DNA from: JBGUXS01 sp045118155
Lineage (GTDB): Bacteria; Pseudomonadota; Alphaproteobacteria; CAAHEQ01; UBA3637
Length of the DNA: 16,678 bases
Direction of reading: 5' to 3'
NCBI GenBank assembly: GCA_045118155.1
Contig: JBGUXS010000007.1
Location: forward strand, 1 to 16,678
Under the pieces are notes generated by a model that did no database searches, was not told the origin of the DNA, and saw only the letters and a list, made by a program, of their open reading frames with translations. Shown piece by piece: positions 1-6,144 of the stretch. The first letter of the stretch is position 1, and every line of letters starts with the position of its first letter. Made by a program: the position numbers and the translations under genes.

Positions 1-145
1 CAAAGGCATTGATCTTATCATTAGACGTTTTAAAGACATTGATAGTTTCTTTTTTAGGAACATGGCGGGCAACAGCGATAATATCAAACAAAACTTGCAA
101 ACTTGTTAAAGATTTTTTGTTAAAATAAGCGTTCAATCCCTGCAT
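1..145 (-). CDS. Partial hypothetical protein (N-terminus only)
   Basis: An open frame runs from an ATG at 145-143 to the window edge with no stop, giving about 48 residues that begin MQGLNAYFNKKS. A purine-rich Shine-Dalgarno stretch (GAAGGAAGGGG, then GAGGG) lies just upstream of the ATG, and a good promoter lies at 170-197 on the same strand, so a real gene start is likely. The visible peptide is lysine-rich, with a short hydrophobic helix (LQVLFDIIAVA) around residues 16-26. I do not recognise the family. It is transcribed divergently from uppP. Confidence 0.6.
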   Translation of the reverse strand, partial: MQGLNAYFNKKSLTSLQVLFDIIAVARHVPKKETINVFKTSNDKINAF

Positions 146-169
146 TACCCTCTGCCCCTTCCTTCAAAA

Positions 170-197
170 ATTATAAGGCCCTTTTTCAAAAAAACAA
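170..197 (-). promoter_or_regulatory. Sigma-70-type promoter of the leftmost gene
   Basis: On the minus strand there is a TTGTTT -35 (197-192), a 16-nt spacer and a perfect TATAAT -10 (175-170). The predicted transcription start is near 163, leaving a roughly 17-nt leader that carries the purine-rich ribosome site. It is divergent from the uppP promoter 20 bp away. Confidence 0.5.
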
Positions 198-215
198 CTT
201 TATTTTCAAAACCCC

Positions 216-243
216 TTGACAAGGGATGTTTTTTCCCGATAAT
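216..243 (+). promoter_or_regulatory. uppP promoter, predicted leaderless
   Basis: A consensus TTGACA (216-221), a 16-nt spacer and GATAAT (238-243) lie with only 7 nt between the -10 box and the uppP ATG at 251. Transcription should therefore begin at or within a base or two of the start codon, and no Shine-Dalgarno sequence is present. The spacer contains a small dyad, GGGA (223-226) and TCCC (234-237). Confidence 0.65.
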
Positions 244-250
244 TTTTGCC

Positions 251-1018
251 ATGTTTGAGATTTTTCTTCTTTCTTTGGTACAAAGCTTAACCGAATTTTT
301 GCCCGTTAGTTCTTCGGGGCATTTGGTGTTGTTAAAGTTTTTCGGTCTATCTCATCAAAATTTAGTCATGGATTTAACGTTGCATTTAGGCACCCTTTTT
401 GCCGTTCTTTTTTATTTTCGGGGGGATATTAAAAATCTGCTTTTTGGGTTTTGGCATCAGGGGGCAGAACGGGATTTAGCCTTTAAACTGATTGTGGCAA
501 CTATCCCCGTCTGTTGTGTCGGATTTTTCTTGATTCATTTTGTGGAAAATTGGTTTCACACCCCAACAACCATTGCCATTACCTCTATTGTTTTTGGGAT
601 TCTGTTATGGTTATCTGACGCTTTAATAAAGAAAAATAAATCTTTGAAAAAATTAACTTTTAAAGGTGCATTCATCATTGGATGTTTCCAAATTTTGGCC
701 CTTATTCCTGGAACCAGCCGATCCGGCATTACCATTACAGCGGCTAGGTTATTAGGTTTAAATCGTCCTGACAGTGCCAAATTTTCTATGCTTTTATCCG
801 TTCCCACCATTGCTGCTGGGGCATTACTTGCTTTTTCAGAAGCCAGTCACGAAACATTAGGTACTTCTGTCCTTTCTATGGGGGCAGCAGTTGTTTTATC
901 CGCCATCTTTGGCTTAATTGCCATATCCTTTTTAATGAAATGGGTTCAGAAATCTTCGTTTGCCATCTTCGCAATTTATCGGCTAATTTTGGGGGCTATT
1001 TTATTACTTTTATTCTAA
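251..1018 (+). CDS. uppP: Undecaprenyl-diphosphatase UppP (BacA family)
   Basis: This is an integral inner-membrane phosphatase that recycles the lipid carrier: it dephosphorylates undecaprenyl diphosphate to the monophosphate used for peptidoglycan and other surface polymers. The N-terminus carries the family (E/Q)xxxE motif as Q11 and E15 within QSLTEFLPVSSSGH, followed by H24. The second signature PGTSRSG lies at residues 153-159 with the conserved arginine R157. Hydrophobic segments run through the whole 255 residues. It is slightly shorter than the usual 265-275, mostly at the N-terminus. The ATG at 251 is the only start compatible with the family and has no ribosome-binding site; the promoter lies 7 nt upstream, suggesting leaderless initiation. 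The 3' end contributes to a terminator shared with the convergent gene. Confidence 0.96.
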   Translation: MFEIFLLSLVQSLTEFLPVSSSGHLVLLKFFGLSHQNLVMDLTLHLGTLFAVLFYFRGDIKNLLFGFWHQGAERDLAFKLIVATIPVCCVGFFLIHFVENWFHTPTTIAITSIVFGILLWLSDALIKKNKSLKKLTFKGAFIIGCFQILALIPGTSRSGITITAARLLGLNRPDSAKFSMLLSVPTIAAGALLAFSEASHETLGTSVLSMGAAVVLSAIFGLIAISFLMKWVQKSSFAIFAIYRLILGAILLLLF

Positions 1019-1045
1019 AAAAGCCCCCAACTATTTTTAATTTTG
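989..1045. terminator. Probable bidirectional terminator between uppP and the convergent LRR-like gene
   Basis: TTGGGGGCT (989-997, inside the end of uppP) can pair over 9 bp with AGCCCCCAA (1022-1030), and is followed on the plus strand by a T-rich run (ATTTTTAATTTT). On the minus strand a CCCAA/TTGGG stem is followed by GGCTTTTTT, which would serve the convergent gene ending at 1037. The 24-nt loop of the plus-strand stem is long for a classical terminator. Confidence 0.5.
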
Positions 1046-2533
1046 GGTATGTGGTCCTTTGATAATGATTTTAGGATTTTCTTTACCCGCTAACAACCGC
1101 GGTTTTTTAGGACACAATGCATCAACTTTTAAAAGAATTTTTGTCACTTCAGGCCAAGAATCCCCATAATGTTGATGCAAAACAATTGCCTGCATAGCGG
1201 CTTTCTTATTGGCAAAATCTTCTGGGATATTCCCTTCTTTTAAACGTGCCAAATTTTGTCCTGCAGATATTTGGCGTTGTCGCAAAATGGTCAGTGCTTC
1301 TTTAGTCAAATCGCTAAGAACAATTCCTTCAACGGCAACTAAGTTGGGCAATTTTCCTTCTTCCAATTTTCTTGACAAGATTGTTGCCGCTTTTTTCCAA
1401 GAAATATACCCTGGCATTCCCTCTTCCCCGTAAGCAAAGGCACTGGTTGGAAATTCTACATAAGCACATTTTTCCGTTGCATCAACAATTTCTCTAAAAT
1501 CTTGTTCCGTCCAAGGTTCTTGATTATCCCCAAAGCTTACCAATGAAGCACCTGTTTTCTTCAAGATTCCCCGTACACCAGAAACCGTATTGTGATGAAC
1601 CGTGTAATTATCAAAACACAACATTTCTGTTTTAGGGACCTCCCCATTTTCCCCAAACCAAAGGGGACGAATTTCTGGTTTTCCTGCCAAAAGTTTATGG
1701 TCTTCCTTAGGTAAAGTTGCCAAACGTCTTTTTGACATCGCGTACACCATCAAGTGTTCAGGGCTATTGGGTTGCCCCCCTGCTTCTAACACCTTATTTC
1801 TTTCTATCAAGTCTTTGACCAACAGAGCATTTTCTAACAGGGGATGTACGGCTTCAAATTCCCCAAATTCTGTCCCCGCATAGGGTTGCAAGATCCCCAT
1901 AGTATAAAGCCCCCTAGACATTGATTCCACTTCTTTTGTTGGGACATAATCTCCTTCCCGAAGATGGTTTAAGGTTTGCCAAATTCTCTGTTTGCGTTCA
2001 GATAAAATTTGTGCAGCTTTTGATGAAAAATGATAAGACTGTCCTTTCTTAATCCCAATAAATTCAATACCATCCACACGCAAGAGATTGGGAAGTTTCC
2101 CTGTTTCAATCATCTCAGAAAAAATATTGTAAAAATCAATTGATTTTTTGGAACTGCTGGGTAATCTTAAATAGGTTAACGAAGGGGCGACCTCTGTTAA
2201 AAAAGAACGAAACCCTTCTTGTGAAAAAGTTGCTGTTGTGTTGCTTAAATCCAAAACAGATACTTTTGTTTTTTCTAAATCCTGCAAAGTTGTATCTGTC
2301 ACATCATAAAGACCATGAAATTCCTTGTCTATTTTAAGACCAAAAATATCAAGTTTTTTCAAATCTTCAACATACTTTCCCCGTATCACTAAACGCACAG
2401 CATCTGGGTTAGTGTTCATTTCTTGTACAAGTGTCTCTAGCTCTGCTTTTGTAAATTCATAAATCGGATTCGTCCAAAAGGTCCCTTTATTTTCCCGAAG
2501 ACCGTCACGAATTTCCTGACGTAATTTTTCCAT
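1037..2533 (-). CDS. LRR-like protein with an internal duplication, function unknown
   Basis: This 498-residue soluble protein has no signal peptide or membrane segment. A segment around residues 91-158 (VSVLDLSNTT, then SLTYLRLP, then GKLPNLLRVDGIEF) has the spacing and leucine pattern of degenerate leucine-rich repeats. A matching segment recurs at 329-406, ending GKLPNLVAVEGIVL. After each comes a helical stretch (AAQILSERKQ...LREG at 173-194 and ALTILRQRQ...LKEG at 413-434), then a tail with LLAGK at 281-285 and 480-484. The protein therefore seems to be two diverged copies of a roughly 150-200-residue unit. The ATG at 2533-2531 is preceded by AAAGGA at good distance and by a strong promoter. 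I cannot assign a function. LRR-like proteins in host-associated bacteria are often secreted effectors, but nothing here proves secretion. Confidence 0.8.
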   Translation of the reverse strand: MEKLRQEIRDGLRENKGTFWTNPIYEFTKAELETLVQEMNTNPDAVRLVIRGKYVEDLKKLDIFGLKIDKEFHGLYDVTDTTLQDLEKTKVSVLDLSNTTATFSQEGFRSFLTEVAPSLTYLRLPSSSKKSIDFYNIFSEMIETGKLPNLLRVDGIEFIGIKKGQSYHFSSKAAQILSERKQRIWQTLNHLREGDYVPTKEVESMSRGLYTMGILQPYAGTEFGEFEAVHPLLENALLVKDLIERNKVLEAGGQPNSPEHLMVYAMSKRRLATLPKEDHKLLAGKPEIRPLWFGENGEVPKTEMLCFDNYTVHHNTVSGVRGILKKTGASLVSFGDNQEPWTEQDFREIVDATEKCAYVEFPTSAFAYGEEGMPGYISWKKAATILSRKLEEGKLPNLVAVEGIVLSDLTKEALTILRQRQISAGQNLARLKEGNIPEDFANKKAAMQAIVLHQHYGDSWPEVTKILLKVDALCPKKPRLLAGKENPKIIIKGPHTQN

Positions 2534-2569
2534 TTATTTTCCTTTCGTTTTGAAATGGGTAATAGGCTG

Positions 2570-2598
2570 ATTTTATAACTTTAAAGCCCCTGTGTCAA
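2570..2598 (-). promoter_or_regulatory. Promoter of the LRR-like gene
   Basis: On the minus strand, consensus TTGACA (2598-2593), a 17-nt spacer and TAAAAT (2575-2570) precede a leader of roughly 30 nt carrying AAAGGA before the ATG at 2533. It is arranged back-to-back with the promoter of the C26-like gene; the two -35 boxes are 22 bp apart. Confidence 0.6.
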
Positions 2599-2620
2599 GG
2601 AATTTTCTAAAAAAAACCTA

Positions 2621-2648
2621 TTGACAGAGCCAAAAGATAATTTAGAAT
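2621..2648 (+). promoter_or_regulatory. Promoter of the C26/Mur-ligase unit, predicted leaderless
   Basis: Consensus TTGACA (2621-2626), a 16-nt spacer and TAGAAT (2643-2648) are followed by exactly 7 nt (ACGCCTT) and the ATG at 2656. No Shine-Dalgarno sequence exists. The geometry is identical to that of uppP. Confidence 0.65.
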
Positions 2649-2655
2649 ACGCCTT

Positions 2656-3549
2656 ATGTTTACGTTTCTATATAAATTTTTACTTTTTTGGTTGCAATGT
2701 GTCTTTTTAGGGACATTACCCTTTCCTAATCCCGTATTTCTAACGGAAAAGCAAGATGTTTATATCTTACCGGATAAAAAGATCCACGACAAAGTACCCC
2801 TTGTCCTGTTACCAGGGAAATTTTTATCCGCTAAACGCCCCACTATTGGTGTTTTGTTAGCCAGGTCCGATGATAACACGGCCTATCAAATTTCCAAAGA
2901 TTATGTTGGGGCCTTAACCCATTTAGGGGTTCAGATTCGTTTTTTAACCTATGACAATGTATTTGAACAAGCCAGAGCTCTAGACGGTCTAGTGTTGGTG
3001 GGGGGGCGTTTTGATTCCCCGGCTGAATGGGAAGGAAAGCCCGTCACTAACGATGTTTCAAGTCGTTATTTAGCTTATGAAACCTTAGTGCGCCTTGCCC
3101 ATGACAGAAACATACCACTTTTTGGGACATGTGCCGGGATGCAAATTATGGCGGGGGTAATGTTGGGGGATAAAATGCGCCTTATGCCACTGCCAACAGA
3201 ACGCCAAGCCCTGCACAATCAAGACAAGAACGCCTTAGCACACATTGTCTTTTTTAATGTTCCTTCCCCTCTTCAAGATATTTTTGGTCCCCAAACTATG
3301 GTCAATTCCGTACACCGGCAAGTTATCCCTTTATCCGCTTTTGACGGGCAAGATATCGTTCACCCAATTGCCACAGCCCTAGGGGATATTACCGAAGCTG
3401 TTTCTTTTTCCAATCACCCCAATTGGATTGCCGTTCAATGGCACCCAGAAATTTTAGCAACCAAAGGGGATGTGAAACAACAAGCATTATGGGCCCGTTT
3501 TATCCATGACGCCCAAACCTATTTTTCAAATAAGGAGAATTTACAATGA
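2656..3549 (+). CDS. Anchored class-I glutamine amidotransferase-like hydrolase (peptidase C26 family)
   Basis: This protein belongs to the PuuD/gamma-glutamyl hydrolase group of class-I glutamine-amidotransferase-fold enzymes, which cleave gamma-glutamyl amide bonds. It has a nucleophile elbow FGTCAGMQ with C159 and the C-terminal HPE element with H263 and E265 (QWHPEI), completing the Cys-His-Glu triad; VLVGGRFD at 113-120 fits the oxyanion region. Residues 1-30 form a hydrophobic N-terminus (FLYKFLLFWLQCVFLG), suggesting a signal anchor and possibly periplasmic action, which is unusual for this family. The stop overlaps the downstream Mur-ligase start as ATGA, so the two are probably translationally coupled and work together. 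Initiation looks leaderless. A run of seven G (3000-3006) lies before the catalytic Cys codon. The substrate is unknown; a gamma-D-glutamyl bond of muropeptides is a guess from context. Confidence 0.82.
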   Translation: MFTFLYKFLLFWLQCVFLGTLPFPNPVFLTEKQDVYILPDKKIHDKVPLVLLPGKFLSAKRPTIGVLLARSDDNTAYQISKDYVGALTHLGVQIRFLTYDNVFEQARALDGLVLVGGRFDSPAEWEGKPVTNDVSSRYLAYETLVRLAHDRNIPLFGTCAGMQIMAGVMLGDKMRLMPLPTERQALHNQDKNALAHIVFFNVPSPLQDIFGPQTMVNSVHRQVIPLSAFDGQDIVHPIATALGDITEAVSFSNHPNWIAVQWHPEILATKGDVKQQALWARFIHDAQTYFSNKENLQ

Positions 3550-4934
3550 GTAAGACTTATTTTTTCTGTGGCATTGGGGGGATTGGGATGAGTTCTATTG
3601 CCCTTTATTTAAAGAAACTGGGGGCAAGGGTTAAAGGTTCGGATCGGGCCTTTGATATGGGACGCAGCCAAGAAATGAAAAAAGACTTACTGAAAGCCGG
3701 TATTGAACTGTTCCCTCAAGACGGATCTGGGGTCACAAAAGATATTGACCTTTTTGTTGTGACACGCGCCGTAGAACCCACTGTTCCGGAAATAAAAAAA
3801 GCCCTAGATTTAGGGCTTGAAATTAAAAAACGCCCCCAGATGCTGGCTGATATTTTTCACACGTATCAAGGCATTGCCGTGGCGGGGACCTGTGGCAAAA
3901 CGTCGGTAACGGCCATGATTAATCATATTCTCTATAAAACGGGAAAAGATCCGGTTATGATCAACGGGGGGATTTCCTTAAACAAGTATCACGGGGATCC
4001 CATATCTAACTTAAATTTCGGCAAAGGCGATATTTGTGTGATAGAGGCCGATGAATCCGATAAATCGCTGGAACTGTACACCCCAACGGTGGCTATTGTC
4101 AACAACTTGTCGTTGGATCACCATTCCATTGAAGAAAATGCGAAGTTGTTTGAAGATTTTCTACATCGTGCCACCAAAGGGTGTGTCATTGGGAAAGATT
4201 GCCCCGAACTAAAACGGGTTCAAGTCCCTGCTCATGTGCCGGTTAAGTTTTGGTCGTTAAAAGACAAAAAAGCCGATTTTTATGCTGACAAGATTGTGGT
4301 GCGTCCTGGGGAAACAACGGCTCGGATTAATGGAATTACTTGCACCCTACCCTTTATGGGGGCATATAACATCGGTAATGCCTTATCGGCGTTGGCGGCG
4401 TGTTCCTTTTTCGGGGTATCTGTTCAAGACGGAATCAAGGCCCTAAAATCCTATAAAGGCACCAAACGCCGGATGCAAAAATTAGGCACAGTCAATGGCA
4501 TTACGGTCTATGATGATTATGCCCACAATCCGGAAAAAATCCGGGCGGCCTTAAGCGCCTTAAAAGGTCTTCCTGGGCGCATTTTTGCCATTTATCAACC
4601 GCACGGTTTTATCCCGACACGCCTTATGAAAGATGATTTTATTAAAGTTTTTGAATCGGAACTAGATAGTAAAACCTATATTTTTCTTGCGGACATATTT
4701 ACCGTTGCTGGTCCTATCCCAGACGATATTCACACTTTAACATTGGTAAATGGGGTTAAAAATCCCTTAAAAATAAAACATTTGAGATATTTTTCCCATA
4801 GACCTGATATGATACCAGAGTTAGTACGCCTAACCAAGCCAGGGGATCAAATCATTGTCATGGGGGCACGGGATGATTCTTTAACACAACTAGCACGAGA
4901 TATTCTAACGGCTTTAAAAAAGGCCGAAGAATAA
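3546..4934 (+). CDS. MurC-like Mur ligase with atypical motifs
   Basis: This 462-residue protein shows the three-domain Mur ligase plan. It has a Rossmann N-terminus (GIGGIGMSSIA, residues 9-19, as in MurC/Mpl), an ATP-binding P-loop GTCGKTS (114-120), the acidic motif IEADESD (166-172) and the central-domain motif VYDDYAHNPEK (321-331). These ligases join an amino acid or peptide to UDP-MurNAc, or to a related acceptor, with ATP. By overall pattern it is closest to MurC, but three sites differ from typical MurC. The usual GTHGKT has Cys for His, the usual DDYGHHP reads DDYAHNP as in MurE/CphA-type ligases, and the C-terminal glycine-rich MurC signature is replaced by MGARDDSLTQLARDIL (439-454). 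It starts inside the stop of the C26-like gene, preceded by AAGGAG. It is not next to murG/murB/ddl. It could be the cell's MurC, or a paralogue with another substrate. Confidence 0.85.
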   Translation: MSKTYFFCGIGGIGMSSIALYLKKLGARVKGSDRAFDMGRSQEMKKDLLKAGIELFPQDGSGVTKDIDLFVVTRAVEPTVPEIKKALDLGLEIKKRPQMLADIFHTYQGIAVAGTCGKTSVTAMINHILYKTGKDPVMINGGISLNKYHGDPISNLNFGKGDICVIEADESDKSLELYTPTVAIVNNLSLDHHSIEENAKLFEDFLHRATKGCVIGKDCPELKRVQVPAHVPVKFWSLKDKKADFYADKIVVRPGETTARINGITCTLPFMGAYNIGNALSALAACSFFGVSVQDGIKALKSYKGTKRRMQKLGTVNGITVYDDYAHNPEKIRAALSALKGLPGRIFAIYQPHGFIPTRLMKDDFIKVFESELDSKTYIFLADIFTVAGPIPDDIHTLTLVNGVKNPLKIKHLRYFSHRPDMIPELVRLTKPGDQIIVMGARDDSLTQLARDILTALKKAEE

Positions 4935-4968
4935 TCCCCCTTGCCTTTTAAAAAAAAGGGATTATAAT
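4931..4968 (+). promoter_or_regulatory. Repressor promoter with flanking dyad (likely operator)
   Basis: A perfect 8-bp inverted repeat, ATAATCCC (4931-4938) and GGGATTAT (4958-4965), brackets a TTGCCT -35 (4941-4946) and overlaps a consensus TATAAT -10 (4963-4968), 16 nt apart. The left arm also overlaps the TAA of the Mur-ligase gene. The position is right for autoregulation by the helix-turn-helix protein encoded immediately downstream. Confidence 0.5.
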
Positions 4969-5596
4969 GCAGGGCATGTTGATACATAACTTAGGGGAAA
5001 TCTTAAAAAAATCGGGGCTGACACAAGCAGAAGCTGCCCAAAAATTGGGTATTACGCAAGGGGCCCTGAGTTTGTATTTAAACGGCAAACGCCAAATCCG
5101 GATGAGTTTTTTGGATCATTTCTGTCAGGTTTTTGGGGTGACCCCAGCACAATGCTTGGGGGCACAAAATCCCACCCAAGGGGTCAGGGTTTTGGGTTTT
5201 GTGCAAGCGGGCTGTTTTCAAGAAGCTTGGCAACAAGAAAGCGCGGATCCTTTAAGTCTGCCCGCGCATATTACGGGGGCGTATTCCAACACGTTTGCCC
5301 TGGAAGTTCGGGGCGATTCCATGAATAAAGTCTATCCCGACGGGGCATTTGTGATTTGTGTGCCGATTGGGGACTATCCGAAAAAGCTGGCTTCGGGAAT
5401 GCGCGTGGTTTGTCAACGTCAAACCCCGGACGGTCTGGTGGAGGCGACCTTAAAGGAATACCAAGAAACCAAGACAGGGGTGTTTTTAATCCCCTTGTCC
5501 ACCAATCCACATTTCAAGCCGATTAATTTAGCCCAAGAAGCCGGCACCATCAGTATTTGTGCCGTTGTCATTGGGTGCTATCAATCCGAAGGGTGA
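4967..5596 (+). CDS. CI/LexA-type repressor: HTH plus S24 self-cleaving domain
   Basis: An XRE-type helix-turn-helix spans about residues 7-58 (LTQAEAAQKLGITQGALSLY). It is followed by a peptidase S24 domain with the A81-G82 cleavage site (QAG), catalytic S118 in RGDSMNKVYPDG and K163 in ATLKEY. All elements for RecA-stimulated autocleavage are intact, as in lambda CI-like and alphaproteobacterial S24 regulators. Two starts are possible. ATG 4967 has AGGG 6 nt upstream but sits inside the -10 box. ATG 4976 (MLIHNLGEIL) lies exactly 7 nt after the -10, matching the leaderless geometry of uppP and the C26-like gene; I consider 4976 the better start. No phage genes are nearby, so it is more likely a stress or SOS-type regulator than a prophage repressor. 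It may regulate itself and possibly the neighbouring units. Confidence 0.88.
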   Translation: MQGMLIHNLGEILKKSGLTQAEAAQKLGITQGALSLYLNGKRQIRMSFLDHFCQVFGVTPAQCLGAQNPTQGVRVLGFVQAGCFQEAWQQESADPLSLPAHITGAYSNTFALEVRGDSMNKVYPDGAFVICVPIGDYPKKLASGMRVVCQRQTPDGLVEATLKEYQETKTGVFLIPLSTNPHFKPINLAQEAGTISICAVVIGCYQSEG

Positions 5597-5602
5597 GGAA
5601 GT

Positions 5603-5620
5603 GGTTATCCTTTAATAACC
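5603..5620. terminator. Small hairpin after the repressor gene
   Basis: GGTTAT (5603-5608) and ATAACC (5615-5620) form a 6-bp stem with a 6-nt loop, 6 nt after the repressor stop. There is no T-run, so it is a weak terminator candidate; it also directly abuts the first palindromic repeat. Confidence 0.25.
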
Positions 5621-5677
5621 TGTCATTCCTTGCCCCTGAAAGGGGCATCAAGGGATCCCTAACAATCAATGCCACCC
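5621..5677 (+). repeat. Truncated left arm of the composite palindromic element
   Basis: It starts with TGTCATTCC, has a hairpin core TGCCCC (5631-5636)/GGGGCA (5642-5647), ends with CAAGGGATCCC (5649-5659) and continues into ACAATCAATGCC. That last string recurs in the second full element at 5900-5911. The sequence then breaks off where the next element begins at 5678, so this looks like a copy interrupted by it. Confidence 0.6.
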
Positions 5678-5817
5678 TGTCATCCCTTTTTTGCGTTAGC
5701 AAAAATCAAGGGATCCCGAACATGAAAGGCCTTATTTTACGGTTAGTGGGGCCGTCCTTTCTGTGGAAAAGGGACCCCTGGACGCTTGTCGCCTACGGCT
5801 TCAAGCGAGGGGTGACA
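5678..5817 (+). repeat. Composite palindromic element, full copy 1 (140 bp)
   Basis: The left arm 5678-5717 is TGTCATCCC, a core hairpin TTTTTGC/GCAAAAA around GTTA, then CAAGGGATCCC. A 53-nt spacer containing GCCTTATTTTA follows. The right arm 5771-5817 is in inverted orientation: GGGACCCC, a core hairpin CGCTTG (5783-5788)/CAAGCG (5802-5807), and GGGGTGACA. The ends TGTCATCCC and GGGGTGACA are near-perfect terminal inverted repeats. The layout resembles paired REP (BIME-like) or MITE-like elements. Confidence 0.7.
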
Positions 5818-5826
5818 GAAAAAGAA

Positions 5827-5849
5827 TGTCATCCCTTTTTTGAGCTTTT
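5827..5849 (+). repeat. Truncated element start
   Basis: TGTCATCCC (5827-5835) followed by TTTTTTG matches the first 16 bases of full copy 1 and then ends where the next TGTCATCCC begins at 5850. It looks like a copy interrupted by full copy 2. Confidence 0.5.
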
Positions 5850-5990
5850 TGTCATCCCTCCCGACGGCCCGATAGGGACGGCGCGTCAAGGGATCCCAAA
5901 CAATCAATGCCTTATTTTATACATTTATGATGTTCTCTGTATCCTGAAAAGGGACCCCTTGACGTTTTCTTGCAAAAACAAGGGGTAATA
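5850..5990 (+). repeat. Composite palindromic element, full copy 2 (about 141 bp)
   Basis: The left arm 5850-5897 runs from TGTCATCCC to CAAGGGATCCC. The spacer is again exactly 53 nt (5898-5950) and carries ACAATCAATGCC and GCCTTATTTTA. The inverted right arm 5951-5990 runs from GGGACCCCTTGACG to AGGGGTAATA. Within it CCCCTTG (5955-5961) pairs with CAAGGGG (5979-5985). Alignment with copy 1 shows identical spacing and conserved boundaries but different hairpin cores. After the repeat, 5991-6095 shows nothing I recognise. Confidence 0.7.
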
Positions 5991-6095
5991 AAGAAGCAAA
6001 AACGGACCCTTCGCAAGGTGTGATGAAGAGGGTAAAATAAAAACATCCTGAAAGGTTGTTATATCCCCTTTCGTCGGTATTTAATTGGGAAAATC

Positions 6096-6144
6096 TTGCG
6101 TTTTGTGGGATTCCCCTTATATCCCCTTAAAAAAAGGGGGAAGC
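6096..6144 (+). promoter_or_regulatory. Porin leader: weak promoter and a hairpin covering the ribosome site
   Basis: TTGCGT (6096-6101), 16 nt and TATATC (6118-6123) form a weak promoter candidate. CCCCTT (6123-6128) can pair with AAGGGG (6134-6139) around an A5 loop. The 3' arm is the Shine-Dalgarno stretch GGGGGAAG of the porin, so folding would hide the ribosome site. Both readings rest on short motifs. Confidence 0.3.

Noticed and set aside
3993..4001. GGGGATCCC inside the Mur-ligase gene as a possible palindromic-element insertion
   Set aside because: It encodes ordinary residues (GDP) at a position where family length is normal, and no TGTCATCCC or hairpin accompanies it.
4967..5596. 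Prophage remnant suggested by the CI-like repressor
   Set aside because: No integrase, Cro, structural or attachment-site signs on either side; single S24 regulators are common in chromosomes.
5557..5988. A 143-codon plus-strand open frame across the repressor end and the repeat cluster
   Set aside because: It overlaps the repressor in another frame and otherwise consists of the palindromic repeats; no ribosome site and no family resemblance.
6085..6144. N-terminal extension of the porin
   Set aside because: It would bury the signal peptide behind 20 residues and overlaps the promoter and leader hairpin; the 6145 ATG has the ribosome site.
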